A stretch of DNA of 64,000 nucleotides from Pseudomonadota bacterium (GCA_018240525.1 JAFEFN010000014.1:420487-484486); one strand, 5' to 3'. Numbered from the stretch's first letter, positions 43,327 through 52,552 are shown. Program-made: numbers and translations. Notes: a model not told the origin generated them from the sequence alone.

Positions 43327-43391
43327 GGCGTGAGCCAAATCAATCCTGGAGAATGCGACTGCGGTGTCCGTCATCCCGGCAAGGACGACCA

Positions 43392-44510
43392 ATGACGGCG
43401 ACGACCGATAAGCGAATGCAGGCGCGCGAAGCCTGGGCCCGCTACTGCGACGAGCTCAGGAAGGCGGGGGACCAGTTTCTGCGGACTGACTTTCCCATCG
43501 ACGACCTCGATCTCAGTGAAGGCCTGCGCTATCTGGCTCGCCTCACCTCAACCTCCATTGACCGAAATGTCGAGGGCGCCAACCCAGCGAAGCCGTTCCT
43601 TTACATGATGTGTAACGAGCATGTGAAAGTCGGCGGGGACAATCCGGATAACCGGTACTACGCGGCGCCGGTGAGTGCCGCACACCGCTATGTCCTACGC
43701 GGGGATTTCCGACGGTGCAACTACTTCAGCGTGGTGACCACCGGCCGTGTGGATGGCTCTGAAGCGATCACAAGCGGCTCCATCAGCGGAGACTCGTGCA
43801 AGAGGCTGCCCGACGGTACCACGGAAATATGCGTGGGCCGTGAGCCGTTCGGAACGAATCACGTCGCCATGGACGATCGCACTTCGACCCTTATCCTGCG
43901 ATGCACGATTGAAGAGCCCGGTGATAAGGATGTCAGACCGCTCCTGACGCGCATTGACGGAACGGATCCTGAAGTTCTAACGCTCGAGGGTGTGTCAAGC
44001 GCCCTGCAAAACTCCGCGCGGTTTGTATCCAACGTCTCTCGCTTCTTTGCCGGATGGATGGCGGATTTTCAGAAGTGGAAAAACCAGCTGCCGCTCTATC
44101 CCGATCAGGCGTACCTGATTGCCATCGGAGGCGACCCGAACATCAAGTACTACTGGGGTTCATGGGAGCTGCGACCCGGGGAAGCCTTGATCCTGAGCAC
44201 TCGAAAGGTTCCAAAGGCGACGACATGGAACTGCCAGCTGTGTAACGCCTGGCTGGAGTCACTCGACTACACATTTGCCCAGATCCATCTCAACAGCCGC
44301 ACCGCTGCTTACGACGATGACGGCGGAGTGACCATGATTGTCGCCGACAGTGACCCCGGGCATCCCAACTGGCTGCAAACGCTCGGGCACGCGCACGGGG
44401 CCCTATGTATGCGCCTCGTGGGCGCGTCGGAGCCCATGGCCGTGGATGCCCGCGTTGTATCCCTGGGCGAGGCACGGCAACTCGCAAAGCACCTGAAAGA
44501 TCACAGCTGA
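43392..44510 (+). CDS. DUF1214 domain protein
   Basis: This 372-residue protein has a C-terminal DUF1214 domain, seen in FTWNCQLCNAWLESLDY-type TTWNCQLCNAWLESLDY followed by DDDGGVTMIVADSDPGHPNWLQT. No signal peptide or membrane segment is visible, unlike many DUF1254/DUF1214 proteins that are exported. ATG 43392 follows AAGGA; the frame is open back into lysR. Its biochemical role is unknown, but such genes occur beside steroid and aromatic degradation genes. It is 65 bases from lysR and 31 from the MFS gene. Confidence 0.75.
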   Translation: MTATTDKRMQAREAWARYCDELRKAGDQFLRTDFPIDDLDLSEGLRYLARLTSTSIDRNVEGANPAKPFLYMMCNEHVKVGGDNPDNRYYAAPVSAAHRYVLRGDFRRCNYFSVVTTGRVDGSEAITSGSISGDSCKRLPDGTTEICVGREPFGTNHVAMDDRTSTLILRCTIEEPGDKDVRPLLTRIDGTDPEVLTLEGVSSALQNSARFVSNVSRFFAGWMADFQKWKNQLPLYPDQAYLIAIGGDPNIKYYWGSWELRPGEALILSTRKVPKATTWNCQLCNAWLESLDYTFAQIHLNSRTAAYDDDGGVTMIVADSDPGHPNWLQTLGHAHGALCMRLVGASEPMAVDARVVSLGEARQLAKHLKDHS

Positions 44511-44541
44511 CGCCCCGGATGCGGACCTGCCTCAAGCACCG

Positions 44542-45711
44542 ATGAACGGCCTACGCCGCGCCCTTCTGCTCTCCTGTCTCGCCGGCTGCGGGCTGGGAGT
44601 TTCGCTCATCTTCACGGCCGTGGGACCGATCCTGTCGACCATTGCCACTCAGTTCGGCGGAAGTGCAAAAGGCAACCTCATTGCCCAGTTGATGGTAACG
44701 CTCCCAAGTATCGGGGTCATCATCGGTGGGCCCGCCGTGGGAATACTCGCCGGACGCATGGGCTCGAGACTGCTCCTCTTTATGTCCTTGGCGGCCTACG
44801 GCCTGGCTGGCATCGGCGGCCTGGTCATCAGCTCGGCTTACCCGCTGCTCGCCACGCGGTTCATGCTCGGGATCGCTGCGGCTGGCGTAGCAACTGGCTC
44901 GACAGCACTGATTGCTGACCTCCTGACCGGAAACCTCAGGGCAAGGGTGCTCGGTTACTCCAGCGCGGTGGCATCGGCCGGCGCCATCGCCTCCATATTC
45001 GTTGCCGGTTCACTCGCCGACATGGGCGGTTGGCACCTGCCTTTCGTCATTTACGGGATTGGCTTCGTGCTGCTTGCACTGGGGCTGGCTTCGGTTCCGG
45101 CTACGTCACGTCCACGAGTGGCGAGACTCAATTCCTCTTCCCGCAAGTCACTGTTCGCGCTCTGGCGTATCTACGCCTCTCTCGTCGCAGTCACCGTCGT
45201 TGTCTTCATGACTGGCATCCAGGTTTCATTTCTGCTTGCAGCCCGCGATATTCCGAAACCCGGCGACCAGGCCTGGATCATCGCCTGCGCCTCGGTTGGC
45301 GCCACTCTGGGCGCCCTCGCGTATGCGCGCGTACGACAAGGATTGGGGTCAGCTTGGACTTTGATACTTTTTGTGGCGGTCATGGGTATCGGCAACTTGG
45401 TGCTGGGTTCCCAGCAGCAGCCCTACTTGCTTGCATTCGGCTGTGCGCTCAACGGCATCGGTGGCGGAATGACCGTGCCGCACTTTGCAAGCCGCATCAT
45501 CGAGGCGGCACCCGAGGGCGTACGGCCCCAAGCACTCGGGTTCATGTACACCATGATTTTCGTCGGCGAGTTTGTAAATCCCTGGGTAGTCACCCCGCTA
45601 CACCTGCAATTTGGCATCGCAGTAGCCTTTCTGTGCATCGGCGCTGGTGCTCTTCTCACTTCCGGTCTTTCTGCGGCGCGCCAGCTGATGTGGGCCCGGG
45701 CTCAGGAATGA
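44542..45711 (+). CDS. MFS transporter
   Basis: This 389-residue protein has about twelve membrane segments and the MFS loop-2 motif in GPAVGILAGRMGSRLLLF. It is the third gene of the lysR unit. The N-terminal region LLSCLAGCGLGVSLIF is the first helix. It may import the compound brought into the periplasm by the TonB receptor or export a product. No substrate-specific feature is visible. Confidence 0.88.
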   Translation: MNGLRRALLLSCLAGCGLGVSLIFTAVGPILSTIATQFGGSAKGNLIAQLMVTLPSIGVIIGGPAVGILAGRMGSRLLLFMSLAAYGLAGIGGLVISSAYPLLATRFMLGIAAAGVATGSTALIADLLTGNLRARVLGYSSAVASAGAIASIFVAGSLADMGGWHLPFVIYGIGFVLLALGLASVPATSRPRVARLNSSSRKSLFALWRIYASLVAVTVVVFMTGIQVSFLLAARDIPKPGDQAWIIACASVGATLGALAYARVRQGLGSAWTLILFVAVMGIGNLVLGSQQQPYLLAFGCALNGIGGGMTVPHFASRIIEAAPEGVRPQALGFMYTMIFVGEFVNPWVVTPLHLQFGIAVAFLCIGAGALLTSGLSAARQLMWARAQE

Positions 45712-45854
45712 GTGCCCCTCGAAGTATGCGCCTCAGAGCACGCCGCTAAGCGTCGTGCGTTTTATTGATGCACCGGATCTGCGCCGACCTGTCGGTGGTG
45801 GCGATTCCAGCCATTGGGCTCTCCGTGACGACCGCAACCCGGTGACCGGGGGGC

Positions 45855-47066
45855 TTACCGGCACGCCGCCAGCTCGATGGCCCTGGTCTCGAGCAGGTCG
45901 ATCAGCACACGCTCGACACGGCTGCCCCCTACGCTGATGCGCTGACTCGGCGATATCGACTTCAGCGACTCCGCAGCATCTGCGTACCGGCCGCTCGCAA
46001 AGTGCTCGACAGCCTCGACCAGGCGCAGTGCAAGACGCATCTGGTCGCCGGGTTGTAAGGAGGCAATTGCCGCCCTCGCCTGCGCAAGCGAGGCGAGGTC
46101 GCCGGCCGAAGCGTAGATGCCAGCCAGATGCAGCGCGATGAACGGATGTGAGAGCATCGAGCTGAAGCGTCCCGACAGGGCAGCGACCGCAGCCGAGACC
46201 GAACGTGTCATTCCGGCTCGCAGGTAGTCACGCAACAGGAAGCCCCCGCAGTCGGCGAGGGCCAGTACGGGACCGCAGCGGGTGACCTCGGGGGCGCAGT
46301 AACGCCCATAGCGCTGCCATGCCTCTTCGCCCAGTCCCGATTGCCATTCCGCCAGCGCCAGGTGCCACTGAACATGCCCATACATGGCGCCACCTTCCGC
46401 CGCAGGGCGGTGTTCCTCCAGCCAGCCACCCAGCAGAGCCCGCGACTCTTCGGGCTGGCCCTGATCGTGCAAGACATGAGCATAGCTGTGGATGACGTAC
46501 GGTGACTGCGGTCGCTGCCGCAGGGCACGCTCGATCAGCGCCCGACCACGGATACGATCGCCCGCTTCGCTCGCCGCAAACCCCAGGCGCGCAAGGCTGG
46601 GCCAGTCATCCTTCAACCTCGGATCCACCGATTCCATGATGTCCAGGACGCGTTCGAGCTTGCCCGCGCCGCCGTAAAAGATCAGGTAGCCACAAAGCTG
46701 CGAGATGACCAGCAGGTCACCGGGACTGCCCGCGACATAGGCCTCGGTCGCGGCAAGGCTGGCATATGGGTCTTCAAGCAGCGCGAACAGCGCGCGGACA
46801 TGTGCACGCTCCCACGGCAGAGCGCTGCTTGCCGCCGTGAGCGCGCGCCCCTTGAAGGCATTCGCCTCCGCCGACCGCTCGTCCTTGGCCAGCATGTAGC
46901 GCGCGGCCAGGGCGACGGCGAAATTCGCATCCAGTGCCAGGGACCGGTCGAGGGCATCTGCAGCGCCGGTTTCGGACCCCAGAATGCGGTCCGTGGCGAG
47001 CTGATACTGTTCTGCGGCCTCGTGGCTGCCCGTGGTAAAGACCTGCCCGGTGCGCGCGTCAACCAC
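45855..47066 (-). CDS. Tetratricopeptide-repeat protein
   Basis: This 403-residue soluble helical protein has repeated 34-37 residue helical hairpins (for example ALDRSLALDANFAVALAARY, and ALIERALRQRPQSPYVIHSYAHVLHDQGQ), as in TPR proteins of the type often annotated tetratricopeptide repeat protein 38. It starts with GTG 15 bases after the acyl-CoA ligase stop. No signal peptide. It may act with the ligase as a partner or scaffold; no catalytic motif is visible. Confidence 0.78.
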   Translation of the reverse strand: MVDARTGQVFTTGSHEAAEQYQLATDRILGSETGAADALDRSLALDANFAVALAARYMLAKDERSAEANAFKGRALTAASSALPWERAHVRALFALLEDPYASLAATEAYVAGSPGDLLVISQLCGYLIFYGGAGKLERVLDIMESVDPRLKDDWPSLARLGFAASEAGDRIRGRALIERALRQRPQSPYVIHSYAHVLHDQGQPEESRALLGGWLEEHRPAAEGGAMYGHVQWHLALAEWQSGLGEEAWQRYGRYCAPEVTRCGPVLALADCGGFLLRDYLRAGMTRSVSAAVAALSGRFSSMLSHPFIALHLAGIYASAGDLASLAQARAAIASLQPGDQMRLALRLVEAVEHFASGRYADAAESLKSISPSQRISVGGSRVERVLIDLLETRAIELAACR

Positions 47067-47081
47067 GGTGAGGCCTGTATT

Positions 47082-48965
47082 TCACGACGGCGCAAGTTCT
47101 ACCCTGAATGCGTAGCGTTCGAGCGCACAACGCAAGCGTGCCACGAGGTTCTCCTGGTGCGCCCCTGCGCTGCTCAGCTCCACGCACAGGCCGCCACCGT
47201 GTTCACGTACGTTCACACGCAGCCCCTCGCACGGGCCGAACTCACTCAGAACCCGTCGCACGCACCGCTCGGTGGCGTCCTGCCTGAGTGCGGGCTTGAA
47301 GACCTTGCCGACCGCAGTGAGCGGCATGGTGTCGATGATCCAGACGTGCCGCGGCACGGCAGCCGCTTCGCCGATTTCGCCTCGGCAATGGGCAAGCAGT
47401 TCCGCTTCGCTCGCGGACACGCCAGGCCGCAGTTGCACGTATGCGACCGGCAGCTCGCCCTTGTCCCGATCCGGCTCGCCGACTGCGGCCGCCATCAGCA
47501 CGGCCGGGTGCGTCACGAGCGCTGCCTCGATGGCCAGAGGGTCGATGTTGTGGCCGCCGCGGATGATCAGGTCCTTGCTGCGACCGCGCAGCCACACGTA
47601 TCCGTCGGCATCGATGCGGGCGAGATCACCCGTGATGAGCCAGCGTGTCCCTGCCTCATCGAGAAACAGGTCCTGGTCCTGGGCACTATTGAGGTAACCC
47701 GGCGTGACGCACGGGCCGCTGACCGCGAGGACGGCGGCGGAGCCCGACGTCGACTCGGGTGCGGCGTCGCCGGCGTTGACCGGCACGACGCGAGCCCGGT
47801 GGTAAGGAAAGGGGATGCCAATGGCGCCCAGGCGCGGTCTTGCGGCAGCAGGGTTCCAGATAAGTCCCCCGTGCAGTTCGGTCATGCCCCAGACCTCGTG
47901 CAGGGCAGCGCCAAACTTCGCCTCAAACTCGCGGGCGGTCTGGATGGGCACGGTACTGCCGCCGGCGAAGTGTGTGTATCGGGCAGGCGCGCGCCGCGCG
48001 GGGTGCGCCGCAATGAGGGCCGCGGCGGTGGTGGGGGTCGAGCCGGAGATGCTGACCCCGTGCGCCTCAACCAGGTCCCAGTAGCGGTCGATGACGCGGG
48101 GGCTTCGGTACCCATCAGGCCCCACGATCAGCATGGTTTGCCCGAATACCATCGGGCACAGGCCCAGCAGCGTAGCGCCGGAAACGTGAAAGACCGGCAT
48201 GCCGTTCGCGACGACGGCGTCCGCCCGGCTGCCCTGCCAGGCCCCGCTGCACCAGGCATTGAGAAGGAGTCCACGCTGCGTCTGCTGCACGAGCTTCGGA
48301 GCTGCAGTGGTCCCACCCGTATGCAGCAGAACCGCCGTGCGCGTCGCATCCGGCGAGGCTTCGAATTCCAGCCGGTCACCGCTGGCCAGCGCCATCTGCC
48401 GTTCAAAGGAATCGGCCCCGGAGCCGTCAATGACCCACACGGCACGCAATGTGGGAACACGCGACCGCAGCTCCTGCACCCGCCTCCAGGCGCCCTCCCC
48501 ATGGACCTCGTTACCGCACACGAGCACCGTGGTTCCCGCGGCATTCATGATGCCCGTCACATGCTCCAGGCGCAGGAACGGGTTGATCGGGTTGGCGATG
48601 CCGGCCGTGGCGCCGGCCCACAGGGCAATGTACGCCTCCGGCAACAGCGGGGTCAGAAGGGACACGACCGGCGTCGAGCCGGCGGACACTGCGCGCAGCC
48701 GATTCGCGGTGGCCCTGAGTGCGCCGACCAGTTGGGCGTAGGTGAAGGACCGCGCAACCCTGTTCGGATCGTCCCGATCCAGGGCCACGATGGCGGCCTT
48801 CCCAGGCGATCCCGCGGCGACGTGTTCAATGGCTCCGACGATTGTCCAGGCAGGCAGCAGGGCGCGAAGATCGAAGCGCTCGATCTCCTCGACGTCTGCA
48901 CGAGATGCAACCCGCGCCCGGGCGATTGATCCGGCGCGAGGTGGTTCGATCCACACGCTCGACAT
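47082..48965 (-). CDS. AMP-dependent acyl-CoA synthetase/ligase
   Basis: This 627-residue adenylate-forming enzyme shows all core motifs: A3 as VLLHTGGTTAAPKL, A5 as VWGMTELHGG, A7 as ITGDLARIDADGYVWLRGRSKDLI and A10 as TAVGKVFKPAL with the catalytic Lys. It activates a carboxylic acid to its CoA thioester. A C-terminal extension of about 65 residues follows the A10 lysine and is longer than usual. ATG 48965 has a GGGGGAAG ribosome site. Substrate unknown; a side-chain or ring-opened acid from the neighbouring pathway is possible. A TATACT -10 hexamer lies upstream on the minus strand near 48992. Confidence 0.9.
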   Translation of the reverse strand: MSSVWIEPPRAGSIARARVASRADVEEIERFDLRALLPAWTIVGAIEHVAAGSPGKAAIVALDRDDPNRVARSFTYAQLVGALRATANRLRAVSAGSTPVVSLLTPLLPEAYIALWAGATAGIANPINPFLRLEHVTGIMNAAGTTVLVCGNEVHGEGAWRRVQELRSRVPTLRAVWVIDGSGADSFERQMALASGDRLEFEASPDATRTAVLLHTGGTTAAPKLVQQTQRGLLLNAWCSGAWQGSRADAVVANGMPVFHVSGATLLGLCPMVFGQTMLIVGPDGYRSPRVIDRYWDLVEAHGVSISGSTPTTAAALIAAHPARRAPARYTHFAGGSTVPIQTAREFEAKFGAALHEVWGMTELHGGLIWNPAAARPRLGAIGIPFPYHRARVVPVNAGDAAPESTSGSAAVLAVSGPCVTPGYLNSAQDQDLFLDEAGTRWLITGDLARIDADGYVWLRGRSKDLIIRGGHNIDPLAIEAALVTHPAVLMAAAVGEPDRDKGELPVAYVQLRPGVSASEAELLAHCRGEIGEAAAVPRHVWIIDTMPLTAVGKVFKPALRQDATERCVRRVLSEFGPCEGLRVNVREHGGGLCVELSSAGAHQENLVARLRCALERYAFRVELAPS

Positions 48966-49383
48966 CAACTTCCCCCCACAGCGTGCGGTAGCAGTATAGG
49001 ACTAGCTTCCCTGCGGACTACACACTTGACGGTCCCGGGCGCGCAATCCTCCGCCTGGGAAAGGTACCGGGGCCCGGAGGCATGATTGAGGAGGATGCCC
49101 GGTGTCCAATAGCGAAGCGACCCGAAGGGCGGACTGTTGGTGGGCGCGCTCGGCGTCGGCAGACAACCTCTGCGACCGCGCTCGCAGCGGGTGGTTGCCC
49201 ACGACGGGACTCATCATTGGTGCAGCGCAGCACGGCATGCGCGTTCAGTACGGCCTCCTCATGCGTCCAGGGGCGCCCGCGGGTTGTCGAACCGGAGCCG
49301 CCTAATTCGTCGTTCTCTGACAATCACTGTCTCGCGTCAGAGATGCGGGAACTGATCAAGCAGTCCTGACGACGGAGCGGACC
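48966..49383. other. Intergenic stretch without a recognised gene
   Basis: About 418 bases between the divergent acyl-CoA ligase and a secreted-protein gene. Short frames on both strands overlap each other and lack a ribosome site or family similarity, so I treat them as non-coding. The left end holds the ligase promoter and leader; the right end holds the leader of the next gene. No RNA structure recognised. Confidence 0.55.
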
Positions 49384-50106
49384 ATGAAACATCGCCTGAA
49401 CTATCTCATGTGCCTTGGTGCCGTCGTCCTCGCGACGTGGTCTGCACCCAGGCCCGCGCACTCCGATCCGCCGAAACCGTACGCTTCGATGGCAGCCATC
49501 GAGCGGTATCTCATCGCCAACCGCGACGAGGAAATCGCGCTGGCGCGCACGGCGGCACCCCCTTCGATCTCCGGGGAGGCCGAAGTACTGGTGCTCGGGC
49601 GCCACGGTTACGAGTCGGCGGTCAAGGGAACGAACGGCTTCGTTTGCTTCGTGGAGCGCTCCTGGGCGGCCGGCTTCAGCGACCCGGATTTCTGGAACCA
49701 CAAGCTGCGTGCCCCCAATTGCTTCAACCCAATCGCCGTTCGAACCGAGTTGCCGGCGTACCTGAAGCGTACGGAGTGGGCGCTGGGTGGCGCTTCGCGC
49801 GAGCAATTGATCGACCGTACCCGGGCTGCGGTCGAGAGCCACCAATTCAAGGATCCGGAAGCAGGCGCATTCTCTTTCATGCTGTCCCGGGAGGGCTACC
49901 TGGGCGATGCGGCCGCAGGTCCCTGGCTGCCGCACGTGATGTTCTTTCTTCCGCACGGCCAAGCCGCCGACTGGGGCGCAAGCAAGCCAGGCTCCCCGAT
50001 CATCGGCCAGGATTCCAGCGCGATCGAGTCCACCGTGGTGTTCATACCGGTGCGCAGCTGGTCCGATGGCTCTCCCGCCCCTCAACCCGCGAAGCACACC
50101 ATGTGA
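49384..50106 (+). CDS. Exported protein of unknown function
   Basis: This 240-residue protein has a Sec signal peptide (MKHRLNYLMCLGAVVLATW, cleaved near PAHS-D) and a mature globular domain. Visible features are EAEVLVLGRHGYESAVKGTNGFVCFVER and FWNHKLRAPNCFNP, which I recognise only as conserved in other unnamed bacterial secreted proteins. Three cysteines beyond the signal could allow a disulfide. Function unknown. It stands alone, 278 bases from the preceding strand change to the next gene. Confidence 0.65.
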   Translation: MKHRLNYLMCLGAVVLATWSAPRPAHSDPPKPYASMAAIERYLIANRDEEIALARTAAPPSISGEAEVLVLGRHGYESAVKGTNGFVCFVERSWAAGFSDPDFWNHKLRAPNCFNPIAVRTELPAYLKRTEWALGGASREQLIDRTRAAVESHQFKDPEAGAFSFMLSREGYLGDAAAGPWLPHVMFFLPHGQAADWGASKPGSPIIGQDSSAIESTVVFIPVRSWSDGSPAPQPAKHTM

Positions 50107-50340
50107 CCCGTTGACCCGGCAATGGGCGTGCCGTACCCCGTGCGCTGCGACTACAGGGTCGCTGCGGCAGCGCGACAAATTGCGGGCTGACGAGCGATTC
50201 CGCGTGAGGATTACCGTCCCCGAGCGCATCTTTCTTGCTCTCGGTAACACGAGCGCGCATCCTCGCGCGGTCTGAGCAGAGGGTCACTCACAACACGTTT
50301 CAACAACTTCGCAAACCGTCGCTCGCAAAAGGGGGATACC

Positions 50341-50802
50341 GTGAAAAGAGCAATAGCACTCCTCGTACTCGCCGGGCTGTTTCTCGCCGGTCCGGCATTC
50401 GCAGCCGACCCGATCGTAGGCACCTGGAAACTCAATGTTGCAAAGTCCAAGTTCATGCACGGTGCGGAACTCACCGCCGGGACGCGCATGTACAGCGAAA
50501 AGAACGGCCTCTACACCTTGGAACAGAAGCTCACCGGTACCGATGGCAAGGAACGGTCCAACAAGGTGCACTACCGCGACGGCAAGGAGGAGAAGACGAC
50601 CACGGCCGGCCCGGTCGACACGACGCTAGGCAAGAAGGTCGACGCCAATACCTGGGATTTCGACCTGAAGAAGGACGGCAAGGTCGTTGGCAACGTTCAT
50701 CGGGTCGTTTCGGCCGATGGCAAGATGCTGACCGTGCACAACACGGGCATGCAGCTCAGTGGAGCCACCGGCGACGAGACGCTGGTATTTGATCGGCAAT
50801 AG
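50341..50802 (+). CDS. Small exported protein (lipocalin-like size)
   Basis: This 153-residue protein has a clear signal peptide (MKRAIALLVLAGLFLAGPAFA-ADP) and a beta-rich mature part starting DPIVGTWKLNVAKSKF. That opening, WKLN-x-x-KS-x-F, recurs in small periplasmic proteins of proteobacteria and acidobacteria and resembles a lipocalin-like first strand. The rest alternates Lys/Thr/Gly strands. No known ligand. A hairpin terminator follows its stop. Confidence 0.72.
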   Translation: MKRAIALLVLAGLFLAGPAFAADPIVGTWKLNVAKSKFMHGAELTAGTRMYSEKNGLYTLEQKLTGTDGKERSNKVHYRDGKEEKTTTAGPVDTTLGKKVDANTWDFDLKKDGKVVGNVHRVVSADGKMLTVHNTGMQLSGATGDETLVFDRQ

Positions 50803-50822
50803 CCAACCCGTGGGATCGCGGA

Positions 50823-50838
50823 CGCCCGTCATCGGGCG
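50823..50838 (+). terminator. Hairpin after the small exported protein gene
   Basis: CGCCCG, loop TCAT, CGGGCG, followed by a pyrimidine-rich CCCGCCTTCCTTCTTT. It lies between two convergent genes. Confidence 0.55.
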
Positions 50839-50891
50839 CCCGCCTTCCTTCTTTGCGCAGGACGGGATCCAGCCCCCAGGTCGGACCGGCC

Positions 50892-51209
50892 TTACTTCTT
50901 TCGCATGATCCCGAACGGTCCTTGCAGCGTGCCGTCGCCGTTTCGCGTGAGCACCAGGTCTCCGGCCATACCGCCCGCATGGACCGTGATGGTGTTCCCC
51001 TGCACGTCAAAGGGAAGACCATCCGTCGCCATTCCCACCATCGTCACGAAGGCCTTGCCGTCCCGGAATTCGACGGTGCTCTGGCCGTTGGAATTGGCGT
51101 ACAGGCCGTCGAGCGTCTTCGCACCGCCACCGCACGCGGAGACCGTCAGGCTGGCCGACAGCAGCAGAGCGGCCAGGCCCGTTCGGAACAGTTGGATCTG
51201 AGTTCTCAC
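50892..51209 (-). CDS. Small lipoprotein of unknown function
   Basis: This 105-residue protein starts with GTG behind GGGAG and has a lipoprotein signal ending LTVSACGGG (lipobox VSAC). The mature part is small and beta-rich: LDGLYANSNGQSTVEFRDGKAFVTM, and DVQGNTITVHAGG. The pattern GLYA...STVEF...GK is common in small envelope lipoproteins with no known role. An alternative longer start from a TTG at 51242 exists but lacks a ribosome site. Confidence 0.65.
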   Translation of the reverse strand: MRTQIQLFRTGLAALLLSASLTVSACGGGAKTLDGLYANSNGQSTVEFRDGKAFVTMVGMATDGLPFDVQGNTITVHAGGMAGDLVLTRNGDGTLQGPFGIMRKK

Positions 51210-51353
51210 GTTGAGCTCCCGTGAACGGACGGAACGAGGCAAGCTACAGGAGCGTAACCTAGGCGTCCATCACTCACTTGAATCGCAGTGCGGCAGGGCG
51301 GAAACTGCGGCGCCGCACCAATGCCCCTCCCTCACGACCGTCGCGGACAACAG

Positions 51354-52262
51354 ATGAGCATAAGACACCCCATCGTACGATTCGGAGTTCTCACGTCCAC
51401 GCTCGCCGCCGCAGTGATGCTCCTAGCGATCGGCTCCGCTGCCGCTGCCGAGGGCAACTCGCCGGCGGCGGTTGCCTACGGCAACAATCCCGCTGCCGGC
51501 AGGACGTTCGTTCACGACGGCAACACTTTCTACTACGAGACCTATGGAAGTGGCCGCCCCATTCTGTTGATCCATGGGAATGGGGAGTCGATCGGATCCT
51601 TCAAAGAGCAGATCGGCGTCTTTTCCAGGCACCACACGGTCGTGGCCATGGACAGCCGCGGGCAGGGCAAGTCGGAACTGGGTACCGACCGGCTGACGTA
51701 CGAGCTGATGACCGAGGACACCAACGCTTTCCTGGATCATCTGAAGCTCGATCATGTCGATGTGCTTGGCTGGAGCGACGGAGGCATCATCGGGCTCATG
51801 CTCGCGATCCATCACCCGGACAAGGTGGCCAGGCTCGCGGTCATGGGCGCAAACCTCCAGCCCGACGCGGCCTACCCATGGGCCATCGATGGCATCGCAC
51901 GTGTTCGCGCCCGACTCACGGAGCAGCTTGCGCACGCGGACAACCCCAAGCCACTGCAACTGCAGCTGCAGCTGCAGCTGCAGCTACTCGATCTCGAGGG
52001 TAACCAGCCGCATATTCCGCTGGCTGACCTGAACGGCGTCCAGATCCCGGTGCTGGTGATGGCCGGTGATCGCGATGTCATTCGCGACGACCACACGCTC
52101 AGCATGTTCCACGCCCTCCCGAAGTCGCAGCTGGCCATCTTTCCGGGCACCACCCATATGGCCCCTGCGCAGGAGCCGGCCGTCTTCAACGCCACGACGC
52201 TCAAGTTCTTCGACAGCCCGTTTGCCATGCCTGACTCCAAGGACCTCGGTTGGTTTGACTGA
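51354..52262 (+). CDS. Exported alpha/beta hydrolase
   Basis: This 302-residue alpha/beta-fold hydrolase has a signal peptide (residues 1-32). Oxyanion region ILLIHGNGESIGSF; nucleophile elbow GWSDGG with Ser141; Asp in GDRDV (241) and His268 in GTTHMAP complete the triad. It resembles small-ester or haloperoxidase-like hydrolases; substrate unknown. A stretch of five Leu-Gln pairs (about residues 201-210) in the cap region is encoded by a hexanucleotide repeat. The start ATG 51354 was chosen for the signal peptide; an upstream frame extension exists. Confidence 0.87.
   Translation: MSIRHPIVRFGVLTSTLAAAVMLLAIGSAAAAEGNSPAAVAYGNNPAAGRTFVHDGNTFYYETYGSGRPILLIHGNGESIGSFKEQIGVFSRHHTVVAMDSRGQGKSELGTDRLTYELMTEDTNAFLDHLKLDHVDVLGWSDGGIIGLMLAIHHPDKVARLAVMGANLQPDAAYPWAIDGIARVRARLTEQLAHADNPKPLQLQLQLQLQLLDLEGNQPHIPLADLNGVQIPVLVMAGDRDVIRDDHTLSMFHALPKSQLAIFPGTTHMAPAQEPAVFNATTLKFFDSPFAMPDSKDLGWFD
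51954..51983 (+). repeat. In-frame hexanucleotide repeat (CTGCAA)1(CTGCAG)4
   Basis: Five tandem six-base units, four identical, encode Leu-Gln pairs inside the alpha/beta hydrolase. Units change length without shifting the reading frame. Confidence 0.9.
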
Positions 52263-52276
52263 TACCCGTGCCCTCA

Positions 52277-52293
52277 AGGCGGGCGGCCCGCCT
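52277..52293 (+). terminator. Hairpin after the hydrolase gene
   Basis: AGGCGGGC, one central G, GCCCGCCT: an inverted repeat 14 bases after the stop. There is no T tract, so intrinsic termination is uncertain. Confidence 0.35.
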
Positions 52294-52552
52294 CGCGCGG
52301 CGGGACACTCCCTCGTCAAGCATTTCCCCCGCGGGTGATGGCGTACCGCCCGTGGGATCCTGGCCGCCGCTTCCGAGGTGAAGCCTCAGGGTCCGGCGGT
52401 GCCCCGATCCGATGACCAGGACGGGGGCCGAAATCGACCCGCCAAGAATGATTCAGATTTGGACAATCGGTCGGCGGTCCTGTTGCACACCGGGATCCGC
52501 ACCGTTAGGGTCGCGCCCCCATTACCGCCCATTCCCGGCTTAGGGATCCACG

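Noticed and set aside
49018..49369. Overlapping short frames on both strands before the exported-protein gene
   Set aside because: They overlap one another, have no ribosome site, family similarity or plausible composition.
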